Below, piece after piece: positions 40,618 through 52,709 of a DNA stretch of 64,000 nt (position 1 is its first letter; every line of letters begins with the position of its first letter). Under the pieces are notes generated by a model that ran no database searches, was not told the DNA's origin, and saw only the letters and a program-made list of their open reading frames with translations. This DNA is from Plotosus lineatus (Eukaryota; Chordata; Actinopteri; Siluriformes; Plotosidae). The stretch lies in contig CM045733.1 of the NCBI GenBank assembly GCA_024760905.1, positions 33,330,001 to 33,394,000 on the forward strand. The letters are read 5' to 3'. Both the position numbers and the translations under genes were made by a program.

Positions 40618-42691
40618 AAGTCTTCTTCTTCTTTTCCTTTCGGCTGTTCCCTTCAGGGGTCGCCACAGCAAATGATCTGCCTCCATCTCTCCCTATCCTC
40701 TGCATCTTCTACTCTTACTCCAACGACCTTCATGTCCGCCTTCACCGCATCCATAAATCTTCTCTTTGGTCTTCCTCTGGGCCTTTTGCCTGGTAGTTCC
40801 AACCTCAGCATCCTACGACCAATATACTCACTATCCCTCCTCTGTACATGTCCAAACCATCTCAATCTAGCCTCTCTGACTTTGTCTCCAAAACATCTAA
40901 CATGTGCTGTCCCTCTGATGTACTCATTTCTGATCCTATCCATCCTCGTTACTCCCAAAGAGAACCTCAACATTTTCATCTCTGCTACCTCCAGTTCTGC
41001 CTCCTGTCTTTTCCCCAGGGCCACTGTCTCTAAACCATACAACATCGCTGGCCTCATCACCGTCTTGTACACTTTTCCCTTCATTCTTGCCGATACTCTC
41101 CTATCACACATCACACCGGACACTTTTCTCCATCCATTCCAACCTGCCCGCACACGCTTCTTCACCTCTTTTCCACACTCTCCATTGCTCTGGATTGTTG
41201 AGCCTAAGTACTTAAAATCCTCCACCTTCTTTATCTCTGCCCCCTGTAACCTCAAAGTTCCTCTTGGGTCCTTGTCGTTTACACACATGTATTCTGTCTT
41301 ACTAAGACTAACCTTCAATCCCCTCCTTTCCAGGGCATACCTCCACCTCTCTAGATTTTCCTCCACTTGGTCTCTGCTCTCACTACAGATCACTATGTCA
41401 TGTGCAAACATCATAGTCCATGGAGATTCTTGTCTAACCTCATCTGTTAGCCTGTCCATCACCACAGCAAACAAGAAGGGGCTGAGAGCTGACCCTTGAT
41501 GCAGTCCCACCTCCACCTTGAACTCTTCTGTCACACCGACAGCACACCTCACCACTGTCTTCCATCTCTCATACATGTCCTGCACCACTCTAACATACTT
41601 CTCTGTCACTCCAGACTTCCTCATACAATACCACAGTTCTTCTCTCTGCACCCTGTCATATGCTTTCTCCAGATCCACAAAGGCACAATGCAGCTCCTTC
41701 TGACCTTCTCTGTACTTCTCTATTAACATCCTCAAAGCAAACACTGCATCTGTGGTGCTCTTTCTTGGCATGAAACCAAACTGTTGTTCACAAATGCTGA
41801 CCTCTGCCCTTAGTCTTGCTTCCACTGTTCTTTCCCATAGCTTCATTGTATGGCTCATCAACTTTATCCCTCTGTAGTTGCCACAACTCTGTACATCTCC
41901 CTTGTTCTTTAAAATGGGCACAAGCACACTTCTCCTCCATTCCTCTGGCATCTGCTCACTTTCTAAGACCTTGTTGAATATTCTTGTCAGAAAATCTACT
42001 GCTACCTCCCCTAGACACTTCCATACCTCAACTGGTATGTCATCAGGGCCAACTGCCTTTCCACTCTTCATCCTCTTCAATGCCCTCCTCACTTCTCCCT
42101 TACTAATCTTTGCTACACCCTGCGCCTCAAAGGTCACCTCTTCTATTCTTTTTTCTCTCTCATTTTCCTCATTCATCAGCTCTTCAAAGTACTCTTTCCA
42201 TCTTCCCAGCACACTTCTGTCATCAGTCAATACATTTCCCTCTCTGTCCTTTATCACTCTAACTTGCTGCACGTCTTTCCCATCTCTATTTCTCTGCTGT
42301 GCTAACCTGTATAGATCATTTTCTCCCTCCTTACTGTTCAACCTATCATACAAGTCATCATACGCCCTCTGTTTGGCCTTTGACACTGCTACCTTCGCCT
42401 TACGCTGTGTCTCCCTGTACTCCTGTTTACTCTCTTCGGTCCTCTCAATGTCCCACTTCTTCTTGGCTAACCTCTTCTTTTGTACACACTCCTGCACTTC
42501 CTCATTCCACCACCAAGTTTCCTTATCTACTTTCCTTCCAGAGGACACACCAAGTACTCTCCTACCGGTCTCCCTGATCACATTGGCTGTGGTTGTCCAG
42601 TCCTCTGGAAGCACTTCCTGACCACCCAAAGCCTGTTTCAACTCCTCCTTGAAGACAACACAACACTCTTCCTTTTTCAGCTTCCAAGTCT
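40618..42691 (-). mobile_element. RTE-type LINE, longest copy in the window
   Basis: The 3' end (cctgaagggaacagccgaaa and (AAG)n on the minus strand) lies at the left, and the 5' truncation near 42691 at the right. The words caagtct occur at both junctions (near 40617 and 42685) and may be a short duplication or microhomology. The APE endonuclease is lost; the RT and C-terminal region are kept in one open frame. Confidence 0.92.
40653..42641 (-). pseudogene. RTE reverse transcriptase ORF, N-truncated, catalytic Asp lost
   Basis: Non-LTR reverse transcriptase that would copy the element's RNA at a nicked target. The 662-codon frame has no internal stop. Its first codon here is TTG and the frame stays open 5' to a TAG near the truncation point, so there is no real start. 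Visible motifs are [62 protein letters not shown], then FAHDIVIC where the family has FADD: the first catalytic Asp is His (codon 41400-41402 on the + strand, residue 414). The C-terminal part has FSLGVTRMDRIRNEYIRG and ARLRWFGHVQRRD. An RT lacking this Asp should be inactive. Confidence 0.92.
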
Positions 42692-43092
42692 AATTTGTCA
42701 AATTTAGTTTAAAATATGCCATGAGGGAAAACAGGGCTGTACTTTATTATTTATGAAAGATCTTGATTTTCATAAAAAACAACATTTTCTGCTTCTTTTA
42801 AGTAAATGTTACTTTTTGACCCTATTTTTTATGATTTCCATTTCCATCAGCCTAACATGAGCTTCCACTCTCTTTGGGTCATAGGAACTCATAGATGCCC
42901 ATGATTGGATAATGTTACTGTGCTTGATAGCAAAGGGGGAACATGACTAATTTTGGTCCATAGAATGGAATTTACAGGATTCAAGTTTGTGATGGGGGTT
43001 AAACATTTATTTGTATACGTTATCTCAAGTGCTGATTTTTTTTTAGTGATAGTGAACTCACCTTCGACAAAATTGTGAATAGTGCTCATAAT
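42692..43092. other. Intergenic sequence, nothing recognised
   Basis: AT-rich; no family or gene seen. Confidence 0.5.
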
Positions 43093-43431
43093 GGGGGCGG
43101 TGGTGGCTTGGTGGTAAGGTGCTGGATCACTGATCCTAAGGTTGGGGGTTCAAGCCCCACTCTCAATGGGCTGTCATTATTGTCCCCCCCTTCCCCCAAT
43201 GCAGCAAACCAGGTTATCAAAGGCTGGCCATGCCTCACTGTATGGTGAGAGACTGTAAAAGAACCATTTCTGATTTTTGTAAAAAGTAGACTGCATAGTC
43301 ATCAGTGTGTTTCTGCCTTGCAATGGCCCGGCGAGCTGTCCAGGGTGTACTGTGCCCCCACCCAGTGTCAGCTGAGATGGGCACCAGCCTCCTCACAACC
43401 CTAATTAGGATTAAGCGGTTCAGAAAATGAA
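43093..43431 (+). mobile_element. SINE family A, type 2 tail, full length
   Basis: Head gggggcggtggtggcttgg, box B gggttcaagcccc, diverged body, and type 2 tail (cctaattaggattaagcggt). Confidence 0.88.
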
Positions 43432-43549
43432 TGTATTGGGAACACAATACACATTCTATTCCAACCAAAATACATCAAATTATGACATTTAATTTTTTTT
43501 TATTTTAAGAACAGTATATATTTTTAAAGAAATTGAAATGAATATTAGA

Positions 43550-44946
43550 CAGTTCAAAAAAATAGCAGTGTGTGCTTTCTTCTTTATAAACTCAAGCATT
43601 CGCTGTATAAACAGAAAAATGTAAGATTTTGCTTCCTTTGAATCACTGAAGATTTAGTTGTATAAACACTGTTTCTGAGAACTGTGGCGCATCATCTGTA
43701 TTGCATAGAATCAACCAACCTTCTGGCACCTGTCAACAGGTTTTCCATCCCAGGATGATTGGACGGCATTCTACAGTTCTTCTTTATTTCTTGGTTTTTC
43801 CTCAGAAACTGCATTTTTGATGTCACCCCCACAAGTTTTCTATTGGATTAAAGTCCTGGAACCAAGATGTTGATTGTTTACTGGTGTTTTTGGGGTCATT
43901 GTCATGTTGGAACACCCATTCCAAGGGCATTTCCTCTTCAGCATAAGGCAGCACAACCTCTTCAAGTATCCCGATGTATTCAAACTGATCCATGATCCCT
44001 GTCATGTGATAATATCCCTGACACTGTAGTATGAGAAACCTCCTCATATCATGATGCTTGTTCCCCCATGACTCACTGTCTTCAGTTTACTGTGGCTTGA
44101 ATTCAGGTTTTTGGGTCGTCTGACAAACTGTCTCTGGCCACTAGACACAAAACAGACAATCTTACTTTCATTGGTCCTCAAAATGTCAACCCGTTTCTCT
44201 TTAGGTCAGTCAATGTGCTCTTCAGCAAATTGTAACCTCTTCGTGTGTGTGTTTTTTTTTAACAGAAGGTCTTTTCAGGGGTTTCTTGCAGATAGTTTGG
44301 CTTCACATAGGCCTCTAGTAACAGGACTCAAAGGTAATTTTAGACCTTCTTTGATCTTCCTGGAGCTGATTGGTGGACGAGTCCTTGCCATTTTGCTCTT
44401 CTGCGGTTCAATTAAATGATTTTTTTTTCACTTTCTTCCACATCTTTTAGGTTTTGGTTGCTATTTTAAATCATTTGTGATCATTTCAGCTGAGCAGCCT
44501 CTCATTTTCTGCACTTCTTCATATGTTCTCCCCTCTCCAATCAACTTCCTAATCAAGGTATGCTGTTCTTCTGAACAATATCTGAAACGACCCATTTTCC
44601 TCAGAATTTCGCAGAGAAATATTCTAATAACCAGCAGGTACAACATTTGCTGCCTTCCTTAAATAAGGCAAATACAGTAAATGACACCAGTTTTTTTAAT
44701 GAATGAATGACGTCACTAATTGAACTCCACACTGCTATTATTTTGGACACGCCCCTTTCAATTACTGTAGTGGCTCAGTTACACAGAATCAGCAGTATAC
44801 ACGTCACAATTGTTGGGTCTGTTTGGATTCTATTACTCTGCTACACCTGCTAGTGAATTATTTGCCATGAAGAAATATCAGTTCTACCAAAAACAGTGGC
44901 TGATCAGGTTAGTGCTGTTTGACTGCTATTATTTTGAACACAACTG
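43550..44946 (-). mobile_element. Tc1-like DNA transposon, decayed
   Basis: Ends are cagttcaaaaaaatagcagt (left) and, inverted at the right, cagttgtgttcaaaataata. The minus strand encodes a Tc1-type transposase in pieces: MGRFRYCSEEQHTLIRKLIG and YEEVQKMRGCS (N-terminal HTH, 44461-44600), and GIMDQFEYIGILEEVVLPYA, EWVFQHDNDPKNTS and FNPIENLWG (DDE region, 43823-44047). QHDNDPK holds the second catalytic Asp. A short deletion removes the segment before NPIENLWG, and several frames are broken. Confidence 0.9.
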
Positions 44947-45430
44947 TGTGGAAGAAGACTGTTCAGTGTGCAGCAGAGTTCAGGAGTTGCTCTGATGCAT
45001 TTGCAGAGGGATTAAGGGATTATCAGTGCTCTATTGCATGGCAGTGGATTGCTTACAAAAGTATTGTGCAGTTTGCTGTGTGAGGAAGAAAAAGCACAAT
45101 GCACAGAAAGTATAATATAAATACAGCACAAATGCACCATGCTGTTCCAGTTCCTTGAGTTTGTTCACACCACTGTCTGTTTTGTTATACAAAGTAAAGC
45201 TAAGTGCCTCCCTTCTTCCTCGCTGTAAAACTAACTGTAGCTATGGACCACAGAACATCTGTCACTCTGAGACACCAGCAGATCTCAGACTCATTGGAGT
45301 ATCCACTTCATTCTAGTGTTGATGATGTGGGGTTGAACACATGTTGCTTCCATAATTCTGGAAGATTGACCTCAGACTTTTAAACCTATATTCTGTGTAC
45401 AACCTAAATAAACAAATACATTATCTACAG
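44947..45430. other. Intergenic sequence, nothing recognised
   Basis: I see no gene or repeat family. Confidence 0.5.
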
Positions 45431-45752
45431 GGCTTGGCAGTGGTGGCCTGGTGGTAAAGGGCGCTGGATCGCTGATCCTAAGGTTGGGGGTTCGAGTCCC
45501 ACTCTCCACAAGGTTGTCACTGGATTATTAAAGGCTGGCCATGTCTCTCATCGTCTATGGTGAAAGGTTAAGGGGAAGAAAAAAAAAAAACATTGCTGAC
45601 TTTCGTAAAGAGTAGCTGCATAGCCGTCAGCATGTTTCGTGTCTGCCCCTTGCTAAAGGTTTGTGTCAGGAAGGGCATCCGACGAAAAAACCTATGCCAG
45701 ATCAAACCTGCAAATCAGATGATTTTCTGTGGTGACTACTGAAAGGAAAAGA
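45431..45752 (+). mobile_element. SINE family A with RTE-like tail (type 1)
   Basis: Intact tRNA-like head (ggcagtggtggcctggtgg; box B gggttcgagtccc), shortened body with an inserted A-run, then the type 1 tail: aggaagggcatccgacg, 'aacctgcaaatcagatgatt' and a degenerate gtggtgactactgaaaggaa. It lies 55 bp upstream of an RTE copy in the same orientation. Confidence 0.88.
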
Positions 45753-45806
45753 TCATCCCCATGGAGGCTGACCCAAGACGTTGTTTATCCAAGTAAAAAA
45801 AAAATC

Positions 45807-46578
45807 AGACATTGTGATCTGTCGTGAGAGCAGAGAACAAGTGCAGGAAAATCTAGAGAGGTGGAGGTATGCCCTGGAAAGGAGAGGAATGAAGGTTAGC
45901 CCCAGTAAAACAGAATACATGTGTATGAATGACAAGGACCCAAGAGGAACGGTGAGGTTACAGGGAGCAGAGATAAAGAAGGTGGAGGATTTTAAGTACT
46001 TGGGTTCAACAATCCAGAGCAATGGAGAGTGTGGAAAAGAGGTGAAGACGCGTGTGCAGGCAGGTTGGAATGGTTGGAGAAAAGTGTCCGGAGTGATGTG
46101 TGATAGGAGAGTATCAGCAAGAATGAAAGGAAAAGTGTACGAGACGGTGTTGAGGCCAGTGATGTTGTATGGTTTAGAAACAGTGGCCCTGGGGAAAAGA
46201 CAGGAAGCAGAGTTGGAGGTAGCGGAGATGAAAATGTTGAGGTTCTCTTTGGGAGTAACGAGGATGGATAGGATCAGGAATGAGTACATCAGAGGGACAG
46301 CACATGTTAGAGGTTTTGGAGACAAAGTCAGAGAGGCTAGATTGAGATGGTTTGGACATGTACAGAGGAGGGATAGTGAGTATATTGGTAGTAGGATGCT
46401 GAGGTTGGAACTACCAGGCAGAAGGCCCAGAGGAAGACCAAAGAGAAGATTCATGGATGTGGTGAAGGAGGACATGAAGGTAGTTGGTGTAAGAGAAGAA
46501 GATGCAGAGGATATGGTGAGATGGAGGCGGATGGTTCGCTGGAGCGACCCCTGAAGGGAACAGCCGAAAGGAAAAGAA
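45807..46578 (+). mobile_element. RTE-type LINE, 5'-truncated, plus strand
   Basis: It starts just after the catalytic FADD (at DIVICRESREQVQENLERW) and runs uninterrupted to WSDP-stop: ALERRGMKVSPSKTEYMC, VEDFKYLGSTIQSNGECGKE, VMLYGLETVALGKRQEAELE, ARLRWFGHVQRRDSEYIGSR. The 3' end is cgacccctgaagggaacagc. It is open over about 250 codons despite truncation, which suggests a young insertion. Confidence 0.92.
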
Positions 46579-47085
46579 CGTGCACTCCTGTGTAAAAGAA
46601 AGTACACCCCTTTTTTTCTTACATGGTTTTACATGACAAGACATACATTTGTTTATTTACCCATTTCTAGCTCCCACCCATTGAGAGTTATAGGAATGGG
46701 TTCTGTCCCTCGGTCTGTCCATCTATCTGTAACACTTTATATTGCAGACTTTTGGAGCTTTTAAATTTGGTATGTTTGTTCAGTACTATGAGTATTAGGA
46801 TGAGTTTGTGTTCCTACTTTTCATGGAAATGGAGGCAAAACTGTAGATTAGGTTTTTGAATATTTACTTGGTGGGCGCTGAAGCTGGGTTAGCTATGCTT
46901 GTTCCATATTGGCAGATTATGACGCGGTCCTTTCAGCGGTAGCATCTGGATTCCTGCGGTCTTTTTCTTTTTCCTTGATATAGAACTGAAAGAGGGTGCA
47001 CATTATTTCTGAATGTTACTGTAGGTTCCATGTAAGGAAATCAGTTCTGTACATATTTTTTGCCTCGAATCATAGGCATTAATAT
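46579..47085. other. Intergenic sequence, nothing recognised
   Basis: I see no gene or repeat family before the Tc1-like end. Confidence 0.45.
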
Positions 47086-47087
47086 GC

Positions 47088-47770
47088 ACGATGGCCAAAA
47101 GTATATTGACACATCCATTTATGGATTGACATGAGGTTGTTTTCCCTTAGCTGTTATAACATTCTCCACTTTCTGGGAAGGTTTTTCAGTTGGGCACTGA
47201 GGTCTGGAAAGAAGGCCTGGCATGAAGGTGGTGTTCCGAATGATCCCAAAGATGTTCAGTGAGGTTAAGGATAAAGTTCTTCCTTACCAATTTTGGTAAA
47301 TCATGTCTCCATGGAGCGGGCAGTGGTGGTCTAGTGGTATAGGGCGCTGGATCGCTGATCCAATGGTTGGGGGTTCGAGTCCCACTCTCCACAAGGTTGT
47401 CATTGCCACCCCACCCCCCCACCCAGTGCAGCTAACTGGGTTATCAAAGATCAAAGGCCGGCCATGTCTCTTACTGTCTGTGATGTGAAGCATGCAAAAG
47501 AACTATTGCTGACTTTCGACAAGAGTAGGCTGCAAAGCCGTCACCGTGTTTCTACCCTGCGATGGCCTGGCGAGCTGCCCATGGTGTACTCTGCCCTCGC
47601 CTGGAGTTGGCTGGGATGGGTGCCAGCCTCCCCACGACCCTAATTAGGGTGAAGCGGTTACAGAAAATGAATGAATGTCTTCATGGATTTCACTTTTTCA
47701 TGCTGGAACATGACTGGTCTGGGCCTCTTATCTCTATTATTGTAAAATCAAATTTTATCATTGACAAAGA
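47088..47770 (-). mobile_element. Tc1-like transposon remnant, host of a SINE
   Basis: The left part reads atggccaaaagtatattgac, 'agctgttataacattctcca' and 'gatcccaaagatgttcagtg', text I know from a Tc1-like family with ccaaaagtatt ends. After the SINE it resumes with tcatgctggaacatgactgg. No coding frame remains. Confidence 0.7.
47316..47674 (+). mobile_element. SINE family A, full-length reference copy
   Basis: Box A-like tggtctagtgg at 47327-47337 and box B ggttcgagtcc at 47372-47382 have tRNA-like spacing. They are followed by a C-rich stretch, the full body, and the type 2 tail ending in (aatg)n. Duplications atgtctccatgga (47303-47315) and atgtcttcatgga (47675-47687) differ at one base. 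It is inserted in a Tc1-like remnant. Confidence 0.93.
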
Positions 47771-47816
47771 GATTCTACACAATTGGTTGTCCGGTTTGTG
47801 GCAGGTAGCATTAGTG

Positions 47817-48091
47817 CAGGGGTGTCAAACTCGTGCCAGAAAGGGCCATGTGGCTGCAGGTTTTTGTTTCAACCAAGCAGCAGCACACCTGACTTTGATC
47901 ATTGAATCAACTGAGTTGAGTGTTCAGGCAGTTGATTGGTCAGTCTCTGTACAGAGCACACAGATTGACCAATCAGCGGCCTGAAGACTCAGATGAGTTG
48001 ATTAAATGAGCAAAGTCAGGTGTGCTGCTGCTTGGTTGAAACAAAAACCTGCAGCCACATGGCCCTTTCTGGCACGAGTTTGACACCCCTG
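47817..48091. mobile_element. Palindromic hAT-type MITE
   Basis: It starts caggggtgtcaaactcgtgc and ends with its inverse. The arms pair over more than 100 bp each. The 8-bp flanks cattagtg (47809-47816) and cattggtg (48092-48099) differ by one base, as expected for a hAT duplication. There is no coding capacity. Confidence 0.92.
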
Positions 48092-48099
48092 CATTGGTG

Positions 48100-48945
48100 T
48101 GTAATGATGAAACATTGAACTCTATAATGCAGGATGTCAGATCTCACTGCAATGACTTGTAATTGTCTACAATATTCATTCACTCATTCATTCCTTTATT
48201 TCAACACATGACTACTGGAGAACTGCAGTCCAGGTTGTTTTGGGATTGGCTCCAGAATCATCACAGCCTTGGACACCTGACATAAAACAGTTAGAGAAGA
48301 TAAATTAGTGGGTGCTCGATGAAATTACAGTTGGTATATTGTTCTCACCACAAAATGGCAACGTCTAGGCAACAATAATGCAGAAAGTAAAAATAAGGAA
48401 ATTAGACGTGTGTTCGAGACTTTAACGTGGTACAAATCTGATATGCAGGAGTGTAATTCATATCTTTATACAGTAAAGGTAGCCTGGGAACACAGCGGTG
48501 AAAACAAACTTTGAGGTAGCACAAAACAATACATACATTTTGGTTTTCCACAGAAACAATCCCCTGTTGGCCTTTTTGGTTTGGCTGTAGAAAATGCCCG
48601 TGAGTGTAAAATAAAACGTAATGTTTAAATAAATCATCTTCCATGGCAACGGTACAAAAAAAGGGATTCATTTTTATATGTAACCCCAAACTCAACTTTA
48701 TTTTGTGGCTGACTTTTGAGCTGTGGATCTCTCCAAGCCATAGAAGTTATAATGCAGGAAAGATTTTACTTTCCATAAGTCATTCAGGTTTAACTCGTTT
48801 TATACGACTCAACTTTCTGCCTGTGATGTGTTGGAAAGGAGTCTGAAGAATTATGATGAAATATAAAAAGTCTACAGTGTTATAAGTTGGGCGGATATTC
48901 AGATGCAGAATATGTTATGAAATTTACCTCTTATGTGACCTCTAC

Positions 48946-48977
<32 letters not shown>

Positions 48978-49081
48978 CTTTTGATGTCATTTCCTAGGCG
49001 AACTTCCCAGTGTCCTTTTAGCATCATAACTACACTGTCTTCACTTTTCTTATTCATAGACTCACCTCACTGCACTTGATG

Positions 49082-49082
<1 letters not shown>
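48100..49082. other. Intergenic sequence, possible SINE trace
   Basis: 48178-48300 (ttcattcactcattcattcc ... attggctccagaa) resembles a decayed SINE tail in reverse. A 26-bp A-run lies near 48951-48976. Nothing else recognised. Confidence 0.4.

Positions 49083-49140
<58 letters not shown>
49083..49140. repeat. (TG)n microsatellite
   Basis: About 29 TG units. Confidence 0.97.
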
Positions 49141-49142
<2 letters not shown>

Positions 49143-49427
49143 TCATTGTTTCCACATTGTGGATTATCTTAAAACTTTATTTTTCATAAAGAAATACAAT
49201 ACAGAAAAGTCTGAGCACCTTGATAAGTTGAAAACAGAGAAATATTTGGTCTCCATAGCAACTGTAATACCTCTCAGTAAACACAAAGCAGGAGAAGAGT
49301 TTAGATCAAGGACAAAAAATTGAACTATGAATTAATCCAAGAGCTACTGCAATAACAGCAAGTTAGACTGTATCAAAAGTCATGCAGGCCTGTTAGGATT
49401 CTCAACTTAACCCTCCTCACATGAGAA

Positions 49428-49466
49428 CACACACACACACACACGGACACACTCACATGCACGCAT

Positions 49467-49499
<33 letters not shown>

Positions 49500-49570
49500 A
49501 GCACTCACATGCACCCATACACACACACACAAACACACACACACACAAGCGCTCACATGCACGCACACAC

Positions 49571-49602
<32 letters not shown>

Positions 49603-49700
49603 GCGCGCGCGCACACTCACATGCACGCATACATACACATACACACACATGCGCGCGCACACTCACATGCACGCATACATACACAAGCACGCACACACAA
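49428..49700. repeat. CA-rich minisatellite
   Basis: CA blocks alternate with a recurring segment, actcacatgcacgcatacat, about every 60 bp. It is a higher-order repeat built on a microsatellite. Confidence 0.9.
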
Positions 49701-49874
49701 ATCAGAAACATGTTAAGTTGTAAGTTACACTCAATATAACATGACCCACATATGTATCTATATTCAGGAATAGGCAATTTCGTTGGTGGTGGGGGCCAAC
49801 ATTTTTTTCTTACTACCAGGGGGCCAAATTACAAATGTGTACTTAATGAGTTTAACCAGTAACATTGCACAAAT

Positions 49875-49916
<42 letters not shown>

Positions 49917-50151
49917 TCAATTTTCCTAACTAGTGAACATTAATTGAGATAAATGGAGACGTTGACAAATAGCCAAGTGAAAGGAACGAGTGACCGAATG
50001 GTTCGTGGCAGTAATAACCTCTTAAACAGATATTGTCCGTCTGATGCTACGTGTTCAGTGTTTTTTGCCTCAGATAGAAAAAAAAGCCAGCATTCCCTCT
50101 GCCTTATTATCTATCTTTGTGGTACAGCTTTATCATTTTACAGCTCCGAGG

Positions 50152-50338
50152 TCGGACAGTACAGTGGGGTGATGGTTAGTATGTCCACCTCACAGCAAGA
50201 AGGTCCTGGGTTCAAATATCAGACTTGGGAATTTGTGTGTGGAGTTTGCATGTTCTGTCTGTATTCCCCTGAGAACTATGGTTTCCTCCCACAGTCCGAA
50301 GATATGCCAATTAGGCAAACTGGCAGTTCCAAATTGTC

Positions 50339-50377
<39 letters not shown>

Positions 50378-50482
50378 CCTTGCAATAGTCAGGCAAGGTG
50401 TTCAGGGTGTTCTCTGCCTCCAGCCAGTTTTGGCTGAGATAAGCTCCAGCCAACCTTAGTAGTGGTATTAAGTGCTTCAGCA
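50152..50482 (+). mobile_element. SINE family B with expanded (TG)n
   Basis: Head (cagtggggtgatggttagta), 'agaaggtcctgggttcaaat', 'gtgtggagtttgcatgttct', an expanded TG tract at 50341-50373, then the shared tail (cttgcaatagtcaggcaagg ... gctgagataagctccagcc). Confidence 0.82.
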
Positions 50483-50849
50483 TACGAGTGAGTAACTGAA
50501 TCACGCTGAGAAATGTTTAATGAGACACTTTCTAACGTGGTGTTAATCCTGATCTCAGGCTACTCATGTTTTGAATGCCCTCCCATCGGTCTACTCTCAA
50601 AAACATGGCAATAAGTGGACTGCTGCAATTGGCTCTAGATGTACCTCGCCCTTGGCCAGAATAAAACCAGTAGTGAAAGCAAATGAATGAATTAGGAGGA
50701 GTGGTGCTAGAGAATCTAAAATTGATTTTTGTAAACCTATCACAGAATAACAGAACATATTGCTGTAGAAACATCCACTTTACATTTCTATACAGCAGTG
50801 CAGATACTGATGGCGGGCTTATGAATACATTGGATAAATCATATTATGG

Positions 50850-51040
50850 GAGCAAGGTGGCATAGTGGTTGGCATGTCTGCCTCATAGCAAGAAGACTAT
50901 GGGTTCAAGTCCTGGGCTCAGAAGTGGCTTTATGGAGTTTATATGTTCTCCCTATGCTTACATGGGTTTCATATGGGTCCTTTGGTTTTCTCCTACAGTT
51001 CCAACACATGGGCTGTTCCAAATTGTTTTGGCTGTTCCAA

Positions 51041-51104
<64 letters not shown>

Positions 51105-51200
51105 GCCCTATGATGGTCTGAGTTCTTCAAGGTGTACTGAGACTTCACCCTGTGTCAGCTGAGATAGGCTTGGCCCAACCCTAATAGTGGGATTAAGTAG
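50850..51200 (+). mobile_element. SINE family B with expanded (TG)n
   Basis: Head (gcaaggtggcatagtggttg), box B-like gggttcaagtcct, 'gtttcatatgggtcctttgg', a TG tract at 51042-51102 in the same relative place as in the previous copy, and the shared tail ending 'gggattaagtagttcc'. Confidence 0.82.
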
Positions 51201-51737
51201 TTCCACAAATGAGTGAGTGAGTGAATCGCACAGAGAAAACAGATCTGTGTGTGTTTAATGATGCCTTTTGTACCATGTTGTACAAGCCACACAAGAAGGG
51301 ATTTTTGCCCAAAATTTTGTTCGAGGCTCTCAGCTTTAAAAGTTGCAAACGGGTTAAAAATGGTCCAACCGAGACAATAAACTGCAGTTAACAAAAAATA
51401 AGCATACCCTAAATGTATCATTATACTTTTGCTACTTCACTGCTTGTTCTTCCATGGACCAACTTTGAGAGGCATTTCCCGCAGCAACCAGGAACGCTCC
51501 ACTGGACCTGCTGCTTTGCAGATTATTAAACATCACAATATGGTCCTTGTCAAAGTCACTCAGATCCTTATGTCTGCTCATTTCTGCTGCTTCCAACACA
51601 ACTTTGGAAACTGTTCACTCTCTGCCTAATAGATTGTACTCCTTGGCAGGTGTAGCTGTAACAAGATCATCAAAGTTATTCACTTTACCTGTCACTACTC
51701 ATAATGTTTTTAATGCTGGGGCTGAATGGTATACACC

Positions 51738-51777
<40 letters not shown>

Positions 51778-52700
51778 TCAAAGCAGCTGAGCCCAGACGG
51801 TGAAATTTGCTTTCGGCATTATGCAAGATTAAAATATTCAACATGATTGCAGATATATAATGTAATACATCTGCACTACATTTGGATATTTTGCAGGCAT
51901 GGATCAGAATCCAGTCATAAAACTAATCAATTGCGGCTGTTCTTAATAGCCACACTACAAATCCATTTCCGAAATCACCAGAGGTGAACCAGTGATGAGA
52001 ATCGAGAATAAAATCTACAAACATATGTTAACTAAATGAAGCCCACACTTGTTTGCTAAACTGTGAGTGGCTGAGCTCCAAATGTTGACTCTTGATTGTC
52101 CAGTACCAGACCGAGCACATCAGTTTATTTACATATCATTTCCCTTATCAACAAATTAAGAACATTTTCGTCATTGCTGTTCCCAAGTGATGTCACAGAT
52201 TTATGAGTTCTCAGTACAAAAACCTTCCAATGTCCCATAAAAAATAAAATACAATTTAAAAGTAGCTGGCATGAGTGAGTAACCACATCCAATTCATCCT
52301 CACTCACACTCAAAATGGAATGTGAAACACCCATTTAAAGTTTTAGGCCGAAATACTCTCTTTAATCTTGTTCCACTTTGTTTTTTGTTTTTTTTGTTTG
52401 GTTGTTTTTTTTTTTTTTTTTTTTTTTGTCATCTGGAAAATCAAACACTGATAGTTTGCCACATATATTAAGTAACAACATGTATTTTTTCCACCATGAG
52501 AAATGTCTTTTTTTCATATGTTATGAGCATGTCGTCATCTCTTTTCTATGAGTTAAATAAGGTGTTCCTCACTTTTCATGTAATTCAGACAGTCTTGTAA
52601 TAGAAACTTGCGTGTCAAAAGGATATACTATGCATTGAGTACAAAAATGAATCTGTCTGACTCTCACACACCTGTGCACACACACACACACACACATATA
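51201..52700. other. Intergenic sequence, simple repeats only
   Basis: (CA)n at 51739-51776, T-runs near 52382-52428 and a short (CA)n at 52676-52697. No gene or transposon family seen. Confidence 0.45.
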
Positions 52701-52709
52701 TCAAACTAT

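Noticed and set aside
40672..41499. 275-codon plus-strand frame, and a similar 284-codon frame at 45753-46607 on the minus strand
   Set aside because: They are antisense shadows of the RTE reverse transcriptase; the sense strand carries the family motifs.
47327..47382. tRNA gene suggested by box A and box B-like words (also in other SINE heads)
   Set aside because: No cloverleaf with acceptor stem; it is continuous with a SINE body and has a target duplication, so it is a SINE promoter, not a tRNA gene.
49428..49700. CRISPR-like spaced repeats
   Set aside because: Spacers are themselves CA repeats and this is a vertebrate genome; it is a minisatellite.
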